NCBI GenBank assembly: GCA_018127085.1
Contig: CM030730.1
Span: forward strand, 275,501-339,500
DNA: 64,000 bases
Origin: Pneumocystis sp. 'macacae'
Lineage: Eukaryota > Ascomycota > Pneumocystomycetes > Pneumocystales > Pneumocystaceae
Direction: 5' to 3'
Part shown: in pieces, positions 1 to 10,561 of the stretch
Layout of the letters: the number at the start of each line of letters is the position of its first letter
Position numbering within the stretch: position 1 is the stretch's first letter
Made by a program: the position numbers and the translations under genes
Notes under the pieces: generated by a model
What the model was told of the DNA's origin: nothing
The model's database searches: none
The model's input: the letters and a program-made list of their open reading frames with translations, nothing else

Positions 1-1981
1 AAGATTCCTGCAACTGCACCATCGCTGGCGATGAGGGAACGCCATTCAAGATCACAGTCGCCTGGTACTGTAGATCGACGCAGCCGAATGTATCCAGATC
101 GTATAAAACGCATACCGTATGGCCCACAGACAGAAGATTATAACAAAATCCTTGAATGGCAGTCTCGTGAGGGCGAGTTCATGCTTTCTCAGGCAAAAAA
201 GCGTGCAGAACTGCGTGTGCAGAACGGCAGAGGCTCTCCAATTGATATTCTTGCAGTGCATCTGCGTATTGTTGATATAACAAGTGGGATGAGTGAGGAG
301 CGTCCAGAACATGCAGAAGTAGTGCTTCATGAGCCGGTTGCATACTTAGAGGTTGAATAGGAGAGCTGGAGGAGTGGAAATAGCTAAAAGAAACAGACAC
401 TGGATGCAGAGATGCTGGAGACGCTTAGGGACGAAATAGCGGAGTATTTGGAATGGGAAACGTCTAAAGATAATCGTGTATTTTGGGAGGTGCTCTGGTC
501 GAAAGTATGCGATGCTAGGGCTAATAAAGAAGGCAGTAGAGGTGATTCGCCAGGCACGATTAGCACAGCTGCAAGCAGGGGATAATGGGCGGTTTCGGTT
601 GTCACGGTCGGTGGAAGAGCAGGTAGATGCACTGTTTAAGGGGAAAACATTGGAAGAGCTGGAAGTTTTGGAAAAGCAGGTTGAGGAGAAGCTGCAGAGT
701 GGAACAGTGATTGATATTGACTATTGGGAAAAAATGCGGGAATGTGTTGGTCTTTGGAAAGCAAAGGTATGAATATATGAGTGGTTTTGATGTTATTGAT
801 TTGTTTTTTGTCCAAACATATTTTTAGTTTGTTTCCAGTTTGTTTTTATATTTATCTGTTTTTGAATTTATCTAACATAACCAGGTAGTTCTTAAAACGC
901 TTCATGAACGGATTCTGCGGTTTCGCCGAGAAGCACTTCGAAACCAACAGCTCTACAGTGCTAGGATGGATCGTGAGGCGCTTAAAAATATATACAACAA
1001 GTGGTTGTCTAATCCTGCAAATTTTGTATCTGACATGTCGACATGTCTTGGGGATATTGCTCAGCAAGGAGCAGATGTCTATCAAGCAAGCATGGATCCG
1101 CAACCACTGTCGGTATTGACATATGAGGATAAAAAATGTGTTCGTATTCATTCATCGGTTTATAACAATCAATTAGTATAAAAGTTTTGATCTATTATGG
1201 TGGAAACTAACGGTCGGTTCAGATAACTAACCGGGAGCGAGTTTTGCGTACGGGATTTGTCCCGGTCAAAGTTGCTATGCCAGTATTGCCTGCAACAAAA
1301 CAAATTACAAAAAATATTCAAGATATTAACGATGATTCGTTTGCAGCAGTTACAAATGCTTTATATGAAAGAGAGGTTGCAAAAGGAGAGAATGAGGATG
1401 AAGAGCTATTCAATATTGACGAAGAAATTGTTCAAGTAACACCTAGCTGGGCGGATGTTCATCGACCTCGAAAACCTAAGTTCTACAACCGAGTACAAAC
1501 AGGATATGATTGGAACAGATATAACCAAGTACACTATGATGCAAACAATCCGCCACCAAAGGTGGGCATGACTTTCTTTGATCTATATCTTATTGTTTCA
1601 AGGTGGTTCAAGGATATAAGTTTAATATTTTTTATCCCGATCTTATTGATAAAACAAAAGCACCTACATATAAAATTGAACGGAACCGTAAAAAGTCAAG
1701 TGACCAAGCCTCTGCTTCCGAGGATGAAACATGTTTGATACGGTTTATTGCTGGTGCGCCATATGAAGATATTGCTTTTCGCATCATCGATAAGGATTGG
1801 GATTATAGTGCTAAACGAGAAAGAGGGTTTAGAAGTTCATTTGATAAGGTTTCGGTCTTATATTTCTATTTGTTTGTTTAAATTTTTTAGGGAGTCTTGC
1901 ATTTGAGTTTTCAATTTAAAAAAGTATTTTCTTTTTTAGAAAAGTTGTTGCTAATGTTTTTAGGTTTTTTATAGAAAATAG
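1..1981 (+). CDS. cay1: Cactin, 3' portion (spliceosome-associated protein), partial
   Basis: Cactin is a conserved nuclear spliceosome-associated protein. The reading frame is open from base 1, so the 5' part lies outside the window. Exon 1..351 carries the middle domain (EDYNKILEWQSREGEFML, RGSPIDILAVHLRI). A 45-nt intron (352..396) follows, then exons with FKGKTLEELEVL and DIDYWEKM, then from about 1244 the C-terminal domain with NRVQTGYDWNRYNQVHYD, YKFNIFYPDLIDKTKAPTY and PYEDIAFRIIDKDWDYS. The last intron (1924..1963, branch CTAAT) gives the end FQFKKVFYRK, which resembles the basic FHFKR-type terminus of cactins. There are about eight exons; the joins near 490-532 and 1134-1245 are less certain. 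Family identity is very secure. Confidence 0.93.
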
Positions 1982-3143
1982 ATTATTTGTCTTCATAATG
2001 AAAAATAAATCCACATTATAGAAAGCAGCATTTTTTGAACCATTTTCAAATATCAGATTATATATCTTTATCTCATCTGATATTGTGTAATATATGTATA
2101 TAGCAACGCAGAATAAATATTCCGCATAATTATAACATTCGAATTGGCTGCTCGCACTTGTCAGTATTATAGTGTCTGCTGTATTTTGTATTTTATTTAC
2201 GACTTTTGTAATTTAGTACTAAGGATTTTTTGTTAATAGTGGTATGTATATAATTGTGTTGCCATAGAAACCCCATCCTAGCAACCGACTAGGTATTTTT
2301 TGGCTATTAGTGCAATTCTTGTATATCTCTACTCAGTCCTATTTGCGCCATTTTACATAAAAACACCGTGTATATACCTTTTATCTTTCAATAGATCACA
2401 GAAAACATCCTTCTAGCAGTTTTTAGTGTATAGAAAAAATAGATAAACCTCTTTTTTCTGTGTCGGTGATTTAACTGCTGCGACAGCGGAGATTCTCGGT
2501 GGTGATAAGTAACACAACTATGATTTAGGGCAAAAGAGCGTGTATTAGGGATTTAAGTGTTCAGAGTATTTAGAAAAGTAATTTATAAATAAATATGGGT
2601 AAACGTGTTTTCTAAAGGCTTATAAGATAGATAAGGCTTTTCAGTAAAGTCTATTAGCCCTGTTTTTGTTTTAAAACAGGTCAGCAGAAGCCAGGAAAAA
2701 GGTGGGTTTGTGAAGTAATTGGATGTATGCGTGAATGTGTTTGGTATATGCGCAGAGGCTCTGGAGTAAATGCTGAATAAATGGGTAAAGTGGTGGCTTT
2801 TGGGTGGGATTACGCCGAACAGAGGCTTTTCAGATTCAGCTTTTGGAAACAGCTCTTGGCAGAGTCAAGATTTTGCTGTATTAAGGGTTTATTGGGATAT
2901 ATGCATCATAAAGCCTATGTTGTATATGGCAGTGGCAAGTTTATGCATGAAAATTGCAGTGTTTTTATTATGTTGAGTATATGCACTGGAATCAGGGTGT
3001 ATGTGTTTTGGGATTAGGTCTGGATGCAGCAGAGTCTATAACTGGCGTATTGTTTCAAATATCCTGGGATATATGCGCATTATGCATGTTATGCAGTTAT
3101 TGACGGATACCAGGCAAGTTTGACTTTATATACAGTCTTCGGG
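1982..3143. other. Intergenic: long GC-elevated leader of the forkhead gene
   Basis: I see no convincing coding exon in these 1.16 kb. The first 600 bases are AT-rich 3' flank of cactin. From about 2450 the composition becomes clearly less AT-rich than other spacers, and short open frames near 2770-3017 match no family I know. The stretch is probably promoter plus 5' leader of the forkhead gene. Confidence 0.5.
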
Positions 3144-4686
3144 ATGGGTCAGTGTCCATCCTTAGACAAAGACTGGCATATACATTTATCCTCAACATCT
3201 AATAATTCATTTTCGTCAAATAAGCTACATGCACGTTCGCCGAATACACCGGCTCAATATCCTTGTTTTTACCCTGTTCAGCCGCATCCATCTACTTTTT
3301 ATGATAAATATTTGGCAAAGCGTAAGTGGGCTTTTGTTTATTTGTAGAAATTGAGTTTTACTGCAGGGAACCAGTTTTTAGGACAGGATTCAAATGCATT
3401 TGCACATAAAGTAGTAGTCTTTTAGTACTTGTCTTGTTTTGATCATTTTTAGAATCAAACGGGTCTTTTGGCTCCATTTTTTTGCAATTCTGGAGCGAAT
3501 ATGCTGAGTAGTACAGGTGGATCAGAAACAGCATTATCCACATTCAACCAGTGTCAGCCTTGCAGATGTTCACGCTGCTGTTTGTCACCTGCTAGTTCTT
3601 TGGATCGAGAAACTGATTGTGATTTTCAATTTTTGGATCACAATTTGGGGATGACGCCTGGAAAGTCTTCGGAAGGGTCTTCGCAGACGTTGGATGCATT
3701 TTCAGAGTCCGTAGATGAATTCAAGGATACTTCATCTAATTCTGCAGAACCGCCTTTGCATATTGTTACGGGTATATCTGGGAAACCTTGTTCGTATGCA
3801 CAATTGATTGCTTATGCTATTTCAACATCTTCAACACAGAAAATGACGCTATCCGAGCTATACAAGTGGTGTATTGATAATTTTCCTTATTTTAAAGAGT
3901 CTTCTAGCCAAAGTTGGAAAAATACTATTCGGCATAACCTTAGTTTAAACAGGAATTTTATTCGAGTGCCTAGACCTGTTAATGAACCAGGAAAAGGGAG
4001 TTATTGGACTCTTAGTAAATTTGGGTCTAAACATGGAGTAAAAGTCTCCGATCGTCCAAAAGGTCGAGGACGTCATCATGGTTCTCATTTTTGTGATTTA
4101 TCACTTGATCATGTTAAATTAGATGAAGAAAAAGATGCTTGTCACCATTGGTAAAATGGATTAAAATATCGGCTATAGGTTTAACTTATTTAGCCATACT
4201 CATCTACTTTATCCACCACAAAAAAGTCAAGAAACACTGCTACAGCCATCTGCTAATTATTCTGGTAGTCCAACGTTTTATCCTATATCTAATATGCAGC
4301 AAATGTTTCGTTCTTCTACCTTTCAGTCTAGACCTGTTTCTCACGATCATTCGGTTTCTACGTTTTCATCTTCACAGCCATACAACGAGTTTAATTATGG
4401 TATTTGTCAGCAAGCTGATGTTCAACATTGTTTAAATTCTACATATATTGAAGATAATAAAACTAGAACGGGATTTTTATCTAATGTTATGCAGTATCAA
4501 CCTTATAAAGCTCAACAACCTTATGAAGCTCAACAACCTTATAAAGCTCAACAGTCTTATGAAGCTCACCAACCCTATAAACTTACAACATCCAATAATG
4601 ATAACTATTTAAATCAGCAATTATTATTACAACAATCTTATTTTCAACCATATAACGAAGATCTGGGAAATCATAATAGTATATGA
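3144..4686 (+). CDS. Forkhead-domain transcription factor
   Basis: Four exons (3144..3321, 3367..3410, 3453..4150, 4194..4686) with introns of 45, 42 and 43 nt give a 470-residue protein. Residues about 185-268 form a winged-helix forkhead domain: [27 protein letters not shown], the recognition helix [20 protein letters not shown], and [12 protein letters not shown]. The N-terminus is Ser/Pro-rich and the C-terminus Gln/Tyr-rich with a short QPYxAQ repeat. No FHA domain is visible, so it looks more like the Sep1/Mei4-type fission yeast factors than Fkh1/2, but I cannot assign orthology. Such factors usually control cell-cycle or meiotic genes. The start is the first ATG in the open frame; a longer leader peptide upstream cannot be excluded. 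Confidence 0.9.
4498..4587 (+). repeat. [12 protein letters not shown] tandem repeat inside the forkhead gene
   Basis: About five imperfect 18-nt units encode [24 protein letters not shown] and QPYK. The units are close at DNA level, so this is a coding minisatellite in the likely activation region, and copy number may vary between isolates. Confidence 0.85.
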
Positions 4687-5478
4687 TTTGTCCTAGAGCG
4701 AAAACAGCTCAAGTAGCTGGAATAATGAGAATATAATGAAATTAGTATAAATGTAGAAGATACCATTTAGATTTTTAAAAAATGTTTAAGATTATTAGAA
4801 CAATTTTGATTAAAAGGGTTAATTCAATAAAACATCAATACATTCTTTTGAAACTTTTTTGGATATTTGGTTAATATTTTTAAGTGATTTACGTAAATAT
4901 GCTTTTTATTAAACATTACATCTGGTCTGTTTTGTAGCGGGAATTATGAGTTTTTAATGAGGTTTTAAATTTCAATGAATTGTTTTTTTTAGAAATCATA
5001 GATTCAAAAGTTTGAGTTTTTATGAAAACCGATAGTTTTATTAATAAAAGTTTTGCAGTAAGATTTTAAGATTAATTACAAATATCTTCTAATTGTTAGG
5101 ATATAATTTTTTTATCGTTTTGTGTAAAAATAGTTTTTTTGAATAGCATAAATGTATATGTTTTATGGTATTCAATATATACAGACTTAAAAAGCATTAG
5201 ATTTAAATTTTGTATATTAACTATGAATTCATATGATGTTTTAAATAAAAAATAATTCTAAAAAGAAATATGGCAAACTTTGTATCAAACAGGTCATTTC
5301 CTGTTAAATTCAAGGGATTTCTACTGAGTACGGGGTTGGCTTGTCAGTAATGAGGCGATAGTTTTTGTGTCTATTGTTTCTATAGTATCATCTTCCATTG
5401 AAAATTCATATTTATATTGGGGTAAACGTGCTTTTTTCTCTTCCTAGATGCAATTACTCCAGTGCTATATTGTACATA
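4687..5478. other. Intergenic spacer, convergent forkhead/BuGZ
   Basis: AT-rich sequence between two convergent genes. It holds only 3' flanks with T-rich and A-rich runs; I see no gene or RNA. Confidence 0.6.
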
Positions 5479-6443
5479 TTAGCTTACAGGCATTAATTCG
5501 TGGTCATTATAGATCAATATTTGATTGGGTTTGTTCGAAGGTATTGTATTTTTTATAGACAAAACATCTGAATTAGATGCATTAATATGAAGTTGATTCA
5601 CTGATGCTCCATATTTATCGGGTTGTAATAGGGATGATGGCCCTGCAGTATTTGCCTGATAGGCAGTGTTGGATACAGGAACTTGAGTATCAGTGAATGT
5701 AGGTGGCGTATCCGATGATATATAATTTTGCCTAGGTAATGTTATTATAAAATAGTTTATAATTGTATTTCTCAACATTGAATGACATGTTTGGTTTGTT
5801 GGGTTATTTTTTTGATAAAAATTTTGATATTGTGCAGGAATATTATAGGCAGAAGGCACGATCGACTGTTGTGATATTTCAATAGGTGTTGTTTGTATAG
5901 ACTGTCCTGTTTGAGCAGCTGATAAGCATGTTTCTGCTGTTTTTTCCGAGTTTTGAGTCACTTGCTTTTGCTGCATAGCTGCTTTGTGAGCGGCCAATCT
6001 GGCTTGAATATCCGCTGCATCAACGTGTGTCTCTACTTTTTGTCTTTTTGGCTCTGGATGAGGTGCAGTATCGTGAGATAACACTTTTTCCATTAAGCGT
6101 TTATAATGTAATTGAACAATATCCTCTGGAATGCCTTCCATTCCATAAATTTCAATATCAATGGAATCTCTTCCTGGAATAGCATTTTCGACTGTAGTAA
6201 TGGTTTCTTTGTGCACTTGGACAACATGAATTGCAAGACCTGATGCTGTATTGAGTTTTCTTGAACATCTTGCACTATTTTATTAGATATGGTTTGTATA
6301 AAGAGAAATAAATACCATTTAAAATGTTTTGCACGTTGATGTGCTGTTAGAACTTTAAGGTCATCAAAATCCCTTTCACAATAATAGCAAAATGGGCGAG
6401 ATAAATCAACTTGATTATGTTTTTTAGATGACTTTTTTGTCAT
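5479..6443 (-). CDS. BuGZ/ZNF207-like C2H2 zinc-finger protein
   Basis: Exon 1 is 6443..6316 and exon 2 is 6274..5479, separated by a 41-nt intron with a CTAAT branch site. The N-terminus carries the two-finger BuGZ module: [20 protein letters not shown], then [20 protein letters not shown] after splicing, followed by the diagnostic [18 protein letters not shown] and [10 protein letters not shown]. In animals BuGZ binds Bub3 and microtubules and also acts in splicing; the fungal role is less clear. The rest (to about residue 307) is Gln/Ser/Pro-rich and low complexity. A 45-nt stretch near 5727-5771 looks like an intron that leaves the frame open, so the true length could be about 292 residues. 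Confidence 0.88.
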
Positions 6444-7516
6444 TTTTGTGTATTTGTTTTAAATAGACTTTTTGTGTAAAAACTTTTTGAGAATAAAAAC
6501 TTAAGTACCAGGTTTAAAAGACTATCAGAGTCTGTTAGAATAATATGTTTTCAGTTAAAATATCTATTTCTTTATAAAACCCTGGATTTTTAGACTTTTT
6601 TTTTATCAATTATGATACGTTTAATTGGAAAAAAATCGTTTTATACTAAACCTTTTATTACCTTATAATTTTAAAAATTCATAAGAATTTTGTCGGAAAA
6701 ATAGTTCTATTCTCTACAAAACAATACTTGTTGTGCAGGTAATAGTATAGAAATAGAACGTTTGTTCTGAATTTTGAAAATTGTTCGTCTCAAATTGTTA
6801 CTATGGAAACATTTATTGATTATGTTTAAATTTTGAATTAGAAATACTGATTATGACAATTAATTAGGGTAAAGATTGGCACCTGTGTTTCATTTTCTTT
6901 TTTCTCTTTTTTTGTGAAAGTTTTCTTTTAAAATAAAACTGATTAAAATATTAAATAATAAAAGCAAACTTTTGGTTAAAACACAATAAATATTTTTCTA
7001 TATATATCAAAATCTACTTCAACAATGTAAATTTTTAATTCGTTGCTGTATTCTCTAATTGTATGAGGAAATAAGTTATGATGTGTATACAAGATAAATA
7101 CTAATTAAATAATTATCTTAGTATTTAAACATGAATAATTAGTTTTCAGGCTTTCTATAAAGTTTTATGGAAGACCTTTTTAAAAGGTCTTTGACATTTT
7201 TTGAAAGAAGGATAGGCTCTGACTTAGGTTGATATTATTAAAATAGCCATTTTTTAATAACATAAGTGATTTTATATGATTTAAGATAGTATATGAAGAA
7301 GTATAGACGTGGAATAGACAACTATGCTTTCAGCATGGTAAATATTTTCCAAAACTATCATGTGTCAGGTTGTTTTTTTGTAGAGAGTTCTTGTTTAGTT
7401 TAAATAAATAATATACACTTTGAAAAATATTGGAAAAAGTCAAATGCATGATAAGTGAATAACTAATCGACCTGCCTACTGACAAAATATATGTGTAAAA
7501 GATGTTTCAAGTAGCA
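6444..7516. other. Intergenic spacer between BuGZ and Y14
   Basis: About 1.07 kb of AT-rich sequence upstream of BuGZ and downstream of Y14. No reading frame with family similarity and no RNA gene was recognised. Confidence 0.6.
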
Positions 7517-8290
7517 TCAAGCTTGAACTGGATTTGCACTTGAGACTGCGGAATCCAATAGTACTGGGCTTTCACTACGAGCATCACGCTGCACTGATAC
7601 ATTCTCAATCGGTTGGACAAATGCAAAGTCGACAGATAATGTTGATTCTAGAAGCTGTGTCCCATTGCAACGTTCAATGGCCGCTTTTGCTTCAGATAAA
7701 TGAGTATATTCAAGTAATGCATACCCCTGTCTCCAGTGTTAGCGTTCAACATCTCCTTTCTCCTCTCTGACCTTCACGTAACCTTTTCCTGTTATATATT
7801 GTCTTCAATACTGTCTTCATCCTACCTGTTCTCCGGTCGAGGTTGAGATGCAGATTTTTGATCTCTCCATACTCTGAGAACTTGTCTTGAAGATCTTCCT
7901 CTGATGTTTCTTCATGTAGCCCCGTAACCAAAATAATCCATCCTTCAATTGCTAGTTTCTTCCTCAGACTTTCGTCTCTATTAAATCCTTTACTTACACT
8001 GTACTGCACGTGCACCTGATTGTGTCCATGCACCTTCTTCATCTACCCCATCCATTTCAGTTCTTGAACCACCTTCATCTGTAGCTTCTTCCCTACTTAA
8101 AAGTAGAGATTCATCTGTATTATGGTTAATTTTTTTCTGATATATCTATCTATCTTCCCTTGTGTCATAAAGCCTCTGCCACGACAAATAACAGACTCTA
8201 AAAAGATTAGTACTAGTTATTTTGAAAATAACTGTCTGTACGCTGTGCTTCCTCGACATCCATTGCATCTTGTGCTGTTGTTTGGCTCAT
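7517..8290 (-). CDS. Y14: Y14/RBM8A, exon junction complex RNA-binding protein
   Basis: Y14 pairs with Mago in the exon junction complex deposited on spliced mRNA. The single RRM is clear: [40 protein letters not shown], then YVK and [20 protein letters not shown], and [10 protein letters not shown]. The 3' exon is 7726..7517. An 11-nt exon (7782..7772) between two introns (43 and 45 nt) supplies YVK; leaving it out breaks RNP1. The main exon ends at 7826. The 5' end is uncertain: an ATG at 8290 opens [16 protein letters not shown] with a good donor after it, and an acidic stretch near 8130-8000 ([16 protein letters not shown]) probably joins onto [13 protein letters not shown], but the exact joins were not resolved. 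Confidence 0.87.
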
Positions 8291-8949
8291 TGTGTTTTAC
8301 TTAATCTATCTGCGGATCTCGTTTGCTGCAGTCTGTCTATATCTAATTCAATAACCTAACCCTATTATAAATTAATACTAACCCTAGGCTTAGTTACTTT
8401 ATCAGTGTAGATACTCCAATATAGTTCTATATAACTAATACAGTCTATGGTCTATGATAGTAATTCTTTATAGAAAAATTTAAATATATGAATATCTCTA
8501 ATATGAATGTATTTAGAACTTTAGAGCCTATATAACTGAGTGTTTCTGTCTTGTTTTTTTCTTGTTTTTTTCTTATTTTGATTGAAAGTTTGACTTGTTT
8601 GTTTTTTATTTGTTTTTGTTTTTTTGTAGTGTATACCTACGTTCTATATATAAGTTGAATATTCAAGTTGTATAAATCCGTATATCTCTTGTCTACATGG
8701 TTAGGTCTATGCTACTCTGGGTTGTACGGGGTTTTATTAGGGCTTATATAAGGGTTAGGTCAGTGTTTCTGTTAAATCTCAATACAACGGGCAGTCATAT
8801 CCGTTGCAGCCAAAACAGCGTTTTGGGCTAAAAAGGTGTTTAAAATTGCATTTGTATTTTTTGGATGCAGGCTAAATCTTTTCTAGTCCTGCAGGTTTTT
8901 CCCTGCTTTCTAGACGGTTTTTGCTTTTTTTTGCTAGATAAAACCCAAT
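8291..8949. other. Divergent promoter region Y14 / RPL34
   Basis: Spacer between divergently transcribed Y14 and RPL34. It contains telomere-like motifs (CCTAACCCTA near 8349, CTAACCCTAGG near 8379, AGGGTTAGGT at 8751-8760) and T-rich tracts. No coding frame is supported. Confidence 0.55.
8751..8760. promoter_or_regulatory. Telobox-like motif upstream of RPL34
   Basis: AGGGTTAGGT lies about 190 nt before the RPL34 ATG. Comparable AACCCTA motifs precede RPL7 and RPS4 in this window. Tbf1-like factors bind such boxes at ribosomal protein promoters in several yeasts; function here is inferred. Confidence 0.4.
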
Positions 8950-9507
8950 ATGCAGCGATTAACATATCGTCGGCGTCTTTCCTATAATAGTACAGTTTTT
9001 CTGTTTATTGATCATCACTAATTCTTGCAGCTCCTTCTAATAAGGTCTATTTCAGAGCCATGCACTCTGCTGCTTTTCATTGACTCCCTGCAGGTCCGTA
9101 TTATTAGGACACCTGGTAATAAGCTTCGTTATTTCTACAAAGGAAAAGTATGCTGTGTATTTTTGTCATGCATTGCTTATGTGTTCAGATTGGAAGACCT
9201 CCACGTTGTGGTGATTGTCATAAGAAGCTCCAAGGAGTATGTTTTATTGAATTTACTGCTTCTACTGATATCCATAGATTCCTGCTTGTAGACCTCGTGA
9301 GTATTCACGTATGTCAAAGAGGAAAAAGACCGTGTCACGTGCATATGGTGGCTCTCGTTGTGCAGGCTGTGTCAAAGACAGGTGTGTAATAAGCGAAATA
9401 GAAGCTCAACTGATGTATTAAGGGTTATGCGTGCATTTTTGATCGAAGAACAGAAGATTGTAAAGAAGGTGCTTAAGACACAAGTACATGCTAAGTCGAA
9501 GAAGTAG
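8950..9507 (+). CDS. RPL34: Ribosomal protein eL34 (60S)
   Basis: Six exons encode a typical eL34: [52 protein letters not shown], then [20 protein letters not shown] with [15 protein letters not shown], and [20 protein letters not shown] to the stop. Exon 1 is 8950..8989. Exon 2 is only 14 nt (9031..9044) and supplies TPSNK. The other introns are 40-50 nt and none is long enough for a hidden snoRNA. The Cys pairs CGDC and CAGC suit the zinc-binding ribbon of the family. Highly expressed cytosolic ribosome component. Confidence 0.94.
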
Positions 9508-10561
9508 AGTGGTGGTGGTTATGTATGATAAATGGTTAAATAGAGTTATGTTTAGAATGTAATTATATGTATCCATTTACAGTCTGTATATTATGCATAT
9601 GCGGCGCATATATAGTGTATATAATGTACATATAATACGCATACAATGCATATAATACGTGTATCCATCAGTACATCTATATATGTATAGTATATATTTG
9701 TATCTGTTGTATATGCAGCATATGTATTTGCATCTCTTATGTGCGTATATATGCGTATATGCGTTTATATGTGTCTGTGTTTATATGTGTCTGTGTTTAT
9801 ATATTGTTTATGTTTCATGTATTTGTTGCAAATGCTTTCTATATAGCACCTTAAATTCTCATTTCTTCATGTTCAGTGCATATACGTTTCATATGCTCTG
9901 TATGCACTACATTCTAAGTTATATACGTATTATATCTGTATACAACACATACTGCCAGTATATATGAGTCTATATACTTTTATATCTGTGGACTGTGTAA
10001 TTGTGTTGGACCATATACATATTGTATATACAGTATCTCAATTTTATGTAATATTATATGTGTGTTGTGTACATAGTATATGCATATTGCATGTATATTA
10101 TCTGCATTGGATATATATTATGTGCATGTTATTTGTTTTATATTCACATTGCGTTACATATGTATTGCATTATTTTGGCACTGTATTGTATATTCAAATT
10201 GCTGTGCAAATAGAGTCTGGCAGGTTTCCGTGCAAATCCGTATGTATTGTCTATATATCTGGCATTGAGAGATATAGAATTTATATAATATATATACAGT
10301 GCAAACATATATAATGTAGATAACATATATAATGCAGAAAACATACATATGAAATATAAATACATGGGTTTTTTTTCATCTTTCTAAAACCGCATAGAAC
10401 AATTTCTTTGTCTTCTGGATCTCTTATGCTTTTTATTTGCTTTGCTTATTTTTTCATTTGTTGTAAGATTTCGTCTGTGCACCGATTAACCTCCAAAAAT
10501 ACGGCTGAGTATCAGCTTTAGCTTTAAAAGCTTATTAAAAGTAAAATACACTACAGATAAG
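9508..10561. other. Intergenic, dominated by a TA/TG/CA-rich repeat tract
   Basis: The 1.05-kb gap before MEX67 holds no supported gene. Long open frames on both strands (for example 9659-10365) come from repetitive TATG/CATA sequence and encode only Tyr/Ile/Cys-rich nonsense. Confidence 0.6.
9540..10370. repeat. Alternating purine-pyrimidine (TATGCATATG-like) low-complexity tract
   Basis: The stretch is built from TATA, TATG, CATA and TGTG steps. It includes a 16-nt unit (ATATGTGTCTGTGTTT) duplicated near 9770-9805 and a second duplicated motif, ACATATATAATG, near 10305-10340. Alternating pyrimidine-purine sequence of this length can adopt Z-DNA or cruciforms; here that is only a structural possibility. 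Confidence 0.7.

Noticed and set aside
2770..3017. Frames of 68-78 codons before the forkhead gene
   Set aside because: They overlap in two registers, lack family similarity and sit in the probable leader.
7534..7770. Plus-strand frame of 78 codons opposite Y14
   Set aside because: It lies over the Y14 3' exon, which is secure on the minus strand.
9659..10365. Open frames of 60-116 codons rich in Tyr, Ile, Cys
   Set aside because: They arise from the TATG/CATA repeat tract, where stops are rare in some registers; the peptides are low complexity on both strands.
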